Below are positions 58,841-64,000 of a stretch of 64,000 nucleotides of DNA, in pieces. A model generated the notes under the pieces. It did no database searches. It worked only from the letters and a program-made list of their open reading frames with translations, and was not told where the DNA came from. The stretch is from NCBI GenBank assembly GCA_014656495.1, contig BNCN01000022.1, positions 36,536-100,535 on the forward strand, written 5' to 3'. The translations under genes and the position numbers were made by a program. This stretch comes from Comamonas sp. KCTC 72670. GTDB taxonomy: Bacteria; Myxococcota; Myxococcia; Myxococcales; Myxococcaceae. The stretch's first letter is position 1, and every line of letters begins with the position of its first letter.

Positions 58841-59788
58841 GTGAGCACCATCGACCGCAACCGCAGCGCCGTCTCTCCCGCCCCTGTGAAGGCGCCGACG
58901 GCGGCGCCGAGGAACTCGCTGATTGGCGGTGTGGTGGATGCCATCAAGGGTGGCATCGCGGACGTGCCCCGCATCATCGACATGGGCAAGGACGTCTTCC
59001 AGGCCGCGCATGTGAACGAGCTGAAGCGCCTCTTTGGCGGCGACGCGAAGCCGGACCGGATGGATGACGGCAAGTTCGTGGGCGCCAAGGGGCAGACCTT
59101 TCCTCCCGGCACGCCGCTGAAGGACATCCCGGGCGTGACGCCGCTGGACAACCCGAACCCGTCGAAGACGGTGCTCTACGTCAACGGCATCATGACGCCC
59201 ACGGCGGGGCAGCTCTCCGAGATGCAGGCCATCGCGGAGACGGCGGACGCGAAGGTGGTGGGCATCCACAACGCGACGCAGGGCCTGGTGGCGGACCTGG
59301 CGCAGTGCGTGGGGGACAAGCTGGACAAGGGCCACAACCCCGCGGTGGACACGCTGGCGGACACGCTCTACGGCGAGCTGAAGGCGGGCCGCGAGGTCCA
59401 CCTCATGGGCTACAGCCAGGGCGGCCTCATCACCGCGCGGGCGCTGAACGACGTGGCGAAGCGGCTGCGCATCGAGGACGGCATGTCCCCGGCGCAGGTG
59501 GAGAAGACGCTGGGCAAGCTCAGCGTGGAGACCTTCGGCGCGGCGTCCACGCGGTATGTGGACGGGCCCAAGTACGTGCACTACGTCAACAACGCGGACC
59601 CGGTGCCCACGCTCACGGGCCTGGGCGGCAGCATCGACCCGACGGCCTTCCTGAAGGACGCGGGCAAGGGCGCGGTGGTGCACCGGTTCACGGATGGGAA
59701 CGCGAACCTCGTCAGCAACCACATGCTGGACACCCTGTACATGAAGCACCGCGTGGACTTCGACCAGGCGCGGGCCGGGCAGTTCTGA
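58841..59788 (+). CDS. Alpha/beta-hydrolase fold protein
   Basis: The 315-residue protein lacks a signal peptide. The nucleophile elbow GYSQGG (S192) is clear, preceded by VLYVNGIMTP, an oxyanion-type strand, and followed by the candidate Asp in YVNNADPVPTLTG and a His (VVHRFTDGN or NHMLD). The core resembles lipase or esterase-type hydrolases found as secreted effectors in some bacteria. The N-terminal 35 residues are Pro/Ala-rich and disordered. AGGAGG selects the GTG at 58841. Confidence 0.82.
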   Translation: MSTIDRNRSAVSPAPVKAPTAAPRNSLIGGVVDAIKGGIADVPRIIDMGKDVFQAAHVNELKRLFGGDAKPDRMDDGKFVGAKGQTFPPGTPLKDIPGVTPLDNPNPSKTVLYVNGIMTPTAGQLSEMQAIAETADAKVVGIHNATQGLVADLAQCVGDKLDKGHNPAVDTLADTLYGELKAGREVHLMGYSQGGLITARALNDVAKRLRIEDGMSPAQVEKTLGKLSVETFGAASTRYVDGPKYVHYVNNADPVPTLTGLGGSIDPTAFLKDAGKGAVVHRFTDGNANLVSNHMLDTLYMKHRVDFDQARAGQF

Positions 59789-59805
59789 GCAGGGCGCGGT
59801 GAGGG

Positions 59806-60375
59806 CTACACCGGGGTGAACTTCACGCCGGTGGCGCCGATGCGTTCCAGGGCGAGCTTGATGTCCGCGGAGACGATGAGGGCGATGGTCCAGCCTTCCG
59901 TGCGGAAGACCTTGGCGTTGCCCACCTTCGCGGCGTCGATGCGCATTCCGTAGACGTCCCGGTAGTGACCGACCTTTTCCGGCCGCCCATCCTCCTCGTG
60001 CCAGCGGAGCACTTCTTCCGATGCCGCGTCATCGATGCAGCGGATGCGCTTCGTTGCCACGAGGATGAGGTACTGGTCCGCGTGCCCTTGGATGTGCACG
60101 GGGAGGAGCTGCACGTCATGGGGCGCCAGCTCCTGGAAGACCTCTGCCACCTGGATGTGGACCACGGGTGTGCTGAAGCCCGCGAGCGAGAAATCGAGCG
60201 CCTTGCCGGGGGCGTCAATCGGGAGCGTCAGTTGCTTCCGCGTCTCGACCGAGTATCCCTCCCGGAACATCCACGGGTCTTCGACTTCATGGCCCTGTGC
60301 ATCCATGGGGTGGCCCAGCTCCCAACGGCCCGGAATGGAGATGTTGTCGGAGAGCTGGAAGTACCGCTTCGTCAT
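59806..60375 (-). CDS. DUF1629/Imm43-type immunity protein
   Basis: The 189-residue protein has the DUF1629 look: MTKRYFQLSDNISIPGRWELGHPMDAQG, then PVHIQGHADQYLILVATKRIRCIDDAASEEVLRWHEEDGRPEKVGHYRDVYGMRIDAAKVG and IVSADIKLALERIGATGVKF. Many myxobacterial copies lie just after polymorphic toxins and serve as immunity proteins. Here it follows the decayed AHH-nuclease toxin by 14 bp. It is intact and probably still expressed. Confidence 0.88.
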   Translation of the reverse strand: MTKRYFQLSDNISIPGRWELGHPMDAQGHEVEDPWMFREGYSVETRKQLTLPIDAPGKALDFSLAGFSTPVVHIQVAEVFQELAPHDVQLLPVHIQGHADQYLILVATKRIRCIDDAASEEVLRWHEEDGRPEKVGHYRDVYGMRIDAAKVGNAKVFRTEGWTIALIVSADIKLALERIGATGVKFTPV

Positions 60376-60389
60376 GTGGCGCCTTGAGT

Positions 60390-61000
60390 TCACTTGGCTT
60401 GAAGGAGCAGCTTGTTCAAGCCAGAGCCTGGAGTCACGGCTTCCTTGGCGAGGCTCCTGAGTTCGACGACCAAGAATTCCCGGCACGCTGCCACTGTTCG
60501 GCAGCCCTTCGTCGCCTCCTCCAACCGAGCGTAGACTCGCTCATGATACCGCTGGGAATGAGGGCCCTTGTGGCCCTTGATGGGGACGATGTTCTCAGGG
60601 TCTTTCAGCTCCATGCCCGCCCTCTTGAAGATTCGCTGGAAGCGGGGCGTCCAGGGCCCGCCGCGCGCCTTGGAGATGTTGTTCTTGTCCGTGGCGAGGT
60701 GGTGGTTCTGGCTCCTGTCGCTTGAGCCGCGGTTTCCGCCCAGACCGAGTCCATGGCGATGGCCATGGCCAGTGAGTACTTTCCGTCGCTGCCCAGTAGA
60801 GGGCCGTCGGCCAGCAGCCGCAGGCAGTCGACCGGTTGTGACTTGCGCGCGCACCAGCGGCCGTAGGCGCGCGTCAGGTCGTCATCCAAGTAGGTCTCCA
60901 GGATCCGCGTGTTGTCGAAAGACGCTCCGAACTGCTGCGGAATGAGCCGGGGACCTCGGCCCTCGTACAAGTAGACGCCGTGCCGCTCGGGGATGCCCAA
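60390..61000 (-). pseudogene. Decayed AHH-nuclease polymorphic toxin
   Basis: Two fragments in different frames are visible. The 5' part (61000 to about 60720) reads IPERHGVYLYEGRGPRLIPQQFG, LTRAYGRWCARKSQPVDCLRLLADGPLLGSDGKYSLAMAIAMDSVWAE, matching the N-terminal region of myxobacterial SitA-like toxin lipoproteins. The 3' part (about 60720 to 60390) is an AHH nuclease domain: NHHLATDKNN, TPRFQRIFKRAGMELKDPENIVPIKGHKGPHSQRYHERVYARLEEA. The long central region of such toxins is absent and the frames do not join, so no active full toxin is made. The first TTG at 61000 lacks a signal peptide. Confidence 0.78.
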
Positions 61001-61315
61001 GCGCTCACTGCACGACCTGTGCAGCCACGAACAGCAGCACCTCGCGGGGCTTCAGTGGCTGCTCGGGAAGCTCGAGGCCACGCGCGCATCCACGCGGGCT
61101 ACGCGGGCTTGAGCCCTTCGTCTTGAAGGAGTTCGCCACGGGATGCTGCCGGCGGGGTGCGAATCCAGGGGGCCCCGCAGTGCCGGAACAGTTCACTCCG
61201 GCGATGTGTTACATCCGCCTTGGGCACCAGGGAGACGGTGGCCGCGGCGGGATCCTCCCAGCGCGACTCAAGGTTCTTCCGTTGGTGGCCCGGGCGGCGT
61301 GAGAGCGGGTGGACG

Positions 61316-62407
61316 TTGTCGCAAGCAACGAAGGCGAAGTTTCTCGAAGCGGGCCCCTTTCTTCAGGACCTCAAGGCGCGCGTGGAGCAGTACCTGGGAG
61401 CGAGCGGGCGCTCGCCTCGTGACCTCCCGCGCATGTACGCGAAGACGGTGGTCATCCTGGGCTGGTTCGCGGCCTCCTATCTCTGGCTCCTCCTGGGCGC
61501 TTCGGGCCTTTGGGGAGCGCTCGCCGGGTGCGTGTCGCTGGGGTTGGCCGTCGCGGGTGTGGGGTTCAGCGTCCAGCACGACGCCAACCATGGAAGCTAC
61601 TCGGTGCATCGGGGCATCAACCAGCTTCTGGGGTGGACGCTCGATGTCATCGGGGGCTCGTCCTACGTGTGGAGCTGGAAGCACAACATCTTCCATCACA
61701 GTCACACGAACGTGGTCGGTCTCGACGCGGACATCGACATCCAGCCTTTGTGCCGACTGGCTCCGGGCCAGCGACTGCACACGGCGCATCGCTTCCAACA
61801 CGCCTATATCTGGGTGCTCTACGCGCTGCTTCCCGTGAAGTGGCACTTCATTGATGACTTCAAGGACCTGGTCACCGGGCGTGTAGGCCGGCAGACGATG
61901 CCTCGCCCCAGCGGGCTGAAGCTCGCCGGAGCCCTGAGCGGGAAGTTGCTGTTCTATGGCTGGGCCATCGCGCTGCCGTTGTTCTTCCGCCCCGTCTGGC
62001 AGGTCGCGCTGTGTTACGCGCTCACCTCGTTCGTGCTCGGGCTGACGCTGGCCACAGTGTTCCAGTTGGCGCATTGCGTGGAGGAGGCGGACTTCTCCCT
62101 GCCGCCGGAGGCCCACCGTACCTTCTCCCGCGACTGGGCCGCGCACCAGGTCGCGTCGACAGTGGACTTCGCGCGTGGGAACCCGCTCGTGAGCTGGTAC
62201 CTGGGCGGGCTGAACTTCCAGGTGGAGCACCACCTTTTTCCTCGGGTGTGTCACCTGCACTACCCGGCGCTCTCTCGCATTGTCGAGGACACCTGCCGGG
62301 ATCACGGCATTCGCTACCGGGCGAATGAGAGCGTCGGTGCGGCATTGAAGAGCCACGTGCGGTGGCTCAAACGGATGGGGCAGCCAGCCATCGAAGGTGC
62401 GGTATGA
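61316..62407 (+). CDS. Membrane fatty acid desaturase
   Basis: The 363-residue integral membrane diiron enzyme has all three histidine boxes: HDANH (H88, H92), HNIFHHSH (H123, H127, H128) and QVEHH (302-306). Glutamine in the third box places it in the front-end (delta-5/6) or linoleoyl-CoA-type group. It introduces double bonds into membrane acyl chains. The start is TTG 61316, judged by the N-terminal SQATKAKFL and normal length; there is no upstream ATG. It overlaps the following small gene by ATGA. Confidence 0.93.
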   Translation: MSQATKAKFLEAGPFLQDLKARVEQYLGASGRSPRDLPRMYAKTVVILGWFAASYLWLLLGASGLWGALAGCVSLGLAVAGVGFSVQHDANHGSYSVHRGINQLLGWTLDVIGGSSYVWSWKHNIFHHSHTNVVGLDADIDIQPLCRLAPGQRLHTAHRFQHAYIWVLYALLPVKWHFIDDFKDLVTGRVGRQTMPRPSGLKLAGALSGKLLFYGWAIALPLFFRPVWQVALCYALTSFVLGLTLATVFQLAHCVEEADFSLPPEAHRTFSRDWAAHQVASTVDFARGNPLVSWYLGGLNFQVEHHLFPRVCHLHYPALSRIVEDTCRDHGIRYRANESVGAALKSHVRWLKRMGQPAIEGAV

Positions 62408-62772
62408 GTGACGAGAAGGTTCGGTACGGGCGGTCGCAGAAGTTCCAACTCTCAGCCAAGGGCACGGAGGCCGTGGCCTCCTATTCCGCCGTGATTGAGG
62501 CGGCCAAGGCCGGCACCGGCCGCGCCCAGTTCGACGCGGCCCGCGCCACGTGGGGCGCGTCGCTGGGGCTTTCCGCGGAGGATGGGCTCTACCTGGTGGA
62601 GTTCGAAGCGGGGGGACGCACCATCTCCGAGGCGGCACGCAACCTCGAGGCCTGCGACACCACCGCGAAGGCGGTCAAGGACGCCGTCGAGCGGTTGCTG
62701 AAGTGCGGGATGCTCGAGCCCCTGCCCGCGCCTCCTCCGCCGCCCGCTGCGCCTCCTCGCCGCTACTGGTAG
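62404..62772 (+). CDS. Small protein coupled to the desaturase
   Basis: The 122-residue protein is not recognised. It is mostly helical (TEAVASYSAVIEAAKAGTG, ISEAARNLEACDTTAKAVKDAVERLLKCGM) and ends in a proline-rich tail (PLPAPPPPPAAPPRRYW). It is cytosolic by sequence. Its ATG overlaps the desaturase stop, so the two are translationally coupled, suggesting an accessory role, though nothing shows which. Confidence 0.6.
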   Translation: MSDEKVRYGRSQKFQLSAKGTEAVASYSAVIEAAKAGTGRAQFDAARATWGASLGLSAEDGLYLVEFEAGGRTISEAARNLEACDTTAKAVKDAVERLLKCGMLEPLPAPPPPPAAPPRRYW

Positions 62773-63039
62773 GCGCATTTGTGGTCGGCGCAGATCGCGC
62801 CGGACTGTCACTCCGAGACCCGCGCGGCCGCTCAGCAATCCGCTGGGCGGAGCCCAGTAAGCCCGGAAAAACTCCGGCGCCGCGAAGGGTTGTGCTCGCC
62901 ACCGCGTAAGCGGCTCATCCCCGTGTTTCCCTCGCGGCTCGACAGCTTACAAAGGGCTGCGCCTTCAGCTCAGTCGAGTCGACTGGTGACGCGGAGTCCC
63001 TGGGACCTATGCTCCACCTGCGCGCGTGCAGGTGCGACG
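62773..63039. other. Intergenic region, nothing recognised
   Basis: 267 bp between two convergent genes, with no convincing frame, hairpin or RNA. It marks a drop in GC content toward the next gene and could be a boundary of acquired DNA. Confidence 0.4.
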
Positions 63040-63834
63040 CTACTTCCCCCACCGCAGGAGTTTGTCGCGAGCTTCGCCAGAGAGCTGCGTGACGACGAAC
63101 TGTTCGAGCAATGAGGGGTCGGGCTCCTTGCGGATGGGGTCCACCAAGAAATCCCAGGTGTCGAAGTCGTTCGGGTCTTGGAAGAGGATGAGGCCGACTC
63201 CCATGCGCTGTGCTTCGGAGGTGAGTCTGGAGATATCTGAGTCATCTGGACTCTGCGGCATTTCCAAAAGCGCAAAAGCATGCGTCGCGGTTCGTGCATG
63301 TGCCGCGGCCTCGAAGATGCCTGTGACGTTGAACTCCCATTCGGGTTTGATTTCGAATGTCCAGATGTCGAACGTGCGCCCTGGCCAGTGCGTGAACGTC
63401 CGCATGCTGATGGCGGTGATGTCTGGGCGGGTCCATACGCCGCCCGTTTTTTTCCCGCCCTGATTGGCGGTGACCTCGATATGGACGTCGTGAAGACCAC
63501 GTTCTTTCGTCCACTTCTCTTTCAAAACATTCAGGCAGGGAGTGTAAAGAGATGCCTCGGTCTTGGTAGGCTGGGACGGCTCCGGCTCGACAATGACCCC
63601 GGTGAACTTGTTTGTTTCGACAGGGGGGCTTTCTTTGACGAGCGTGACGCTGCCTCCGCGTCCCTTGCCACGCAAAATCTTGCCGTCTTCAATGAGTTTT
63701 TCGCGCAGGCGCCAGTATTCGGATTCGGACCAGCCGAGCTGGCTCATCAGGCTTGTATTTCCCGCAGAGCCGCCATTGCTGTTCAGAATATCCAGAAACT
63801 TCGACATTTGTGCGGCGTCGGTAGGGCCTGGCAT
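63040..63834 (-). CDS. Winged-helix protein with PD-(D/E)XK nuclease-like motif
   Basis: The 264-residue protein is of unknown family. Residues 10-65 look like a winged helix (FLDILNSNGGSAGNTSLMSQLGWSESEYWRLREKLIEDG). A middle domain has P137-D138 (WTRPDITAI) then, 22 residues later, E161-I-K163 (FEIK), followed by a helix (FEAAAHARTATHAFALLEM). This PD then E-x-K order is that of PD-(D/E)XK nucleases. Codon choice and GC are lower than in neighbours, as in acquired genes. There is no adjacent methylase or helicase in the window. A restriction or defence role is possible, not shown. Confidence 0.7.
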   Translation of the reverse strand: MPGPTDAAQMSKFLDILNSNGGSAGNTSLMSQLGWSESEYWRLREKLIEDGKILRGKGRGGSVTLVKESPPVETNKFTGVIVEPEPSQPTKTEASLYTPCLNVLKEKWTKERGLHDVHIEVTANQGGKKTGGVWTRPDITAISMRTFTHWPGRTFDIWTFEIKPEWEFNVTGIFEAAAHARTATHAFALLEMPQSPDDSDISRLTSEAQRMGVGLILFQDPNDFDTWDFLVDPIRKEPDPSLLEQFVVTQLSGEARDKLLRWGK

Positions 63835-64000
63835 CGTGCTCCCTGGGGCCGTGGGTGACGGCTTTGCTCTGAAGAGTGTTAGAGCTTCCTACGACGCTAG
63901 GAGTGTGTAGCGGTAATGGACTTCGGAGCACGTCTGGACGAGACGCGCCAGCCCGCTGCTGGGGCTCGACAGGCCGCTACGCGGCCACCGCGCGGAAGAG

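Noticed and set aside
63835..64000. A partial gene at the right edge
   Set aside because: Short frames only, no start or motif; left unannotated.

Overview
The window comes from a high-GC myxobacterium of the Myxococcus/Corallococcus type. Three things point there. Several secreted proteins end in the glycine/cysteine, membrane segment and arginine-cluster signature of MYXO-CTERM sorting. There is a wealth of small lipoproteins and predatory hydrolases. The gene set (geosmin synthase, a RING-finger protein of the MXAN_6230/SCO0854 kind, a SigC-like sigma factor) is one I recall lying close together in M. xanthus. That synteny is memory, not a search result.

The most interesting locus is 2936-8076, a leftward three-gene operon: a bifunctional geosmin synthase followed by two paralogous family 2B encapsulin shell proteins, each with a cyclic-nucleotide-binding domain inserted in an HK97-type shell fold. 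The terpene synthase carries the same GP-x-GLGTSAAR motif twice, in its interdomain linker and in its C-terminal tail, which makes it a candidate cargo-loading peptide. The locus reads as a protein-shelled compartment for geosmin production with a possibly mixed shell.

Layout. 1-2801: an unassigned gene cut by the window edge, a divergent VOC/TetR pair with a palindromic operator, and a small membrane protein. 2936-8076: the geosmin/encapsulin operon. 8242-13770: a double kelch-propeller lipoprotein and an OmpA/TSP3 protein. 14018-22487: a TetR/PhnB-like pair, an Imm33-like protein, a spermidine-synthase-like enzyme, a beta-helix MYXO-CTERM protein, a translationally coupled heme-oxygenase-like diiron protein with an unassigned partner, and an NAD(P)H oxidoreductase. 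22690-31237: HxlR, an MFS remnant, a subclass B3 metallo-beta-lactamase, a RING-TerD protein, VOC and GST proteins, and lipoproteins. 31264-34785: a RegB/RegA-type redox two-component system running into a c-type cytochrome lipoprotein and a membrane protein. 34824-36643: an AraC/SDR pair. 36783-42728: an iron-uptake locus with a Fur-like box, DUF3325/DUF3649/PepSY membrane genes, a lipoprotein, and a convergent TonB-dependent receptor that carries its own TonB-like domain.

42934-64000: GH26, GH16 and GH18 polysaccharide hydrolases; a type-2-like isoleucyl-tRNA synthetase with a large insertion after its KMSKS-like loop; a secreted cluster (phospholipase-A2-like lipoprotein, MORN lipoprotein, S1 protease); ArsR; an SDR that has lost its catalytic segment; an AlkZ-like glycosylase; a sigma-32-family factor; a decayed AHH-nuclease toxin with an intact DUF1629 immunity gene; a fatty acid desaturase; and a lone winged-helix protein with a PD-(D/E)XK motif. 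No rRNA, tRNA, CRISPR array or intact insertion sequence was recognised.
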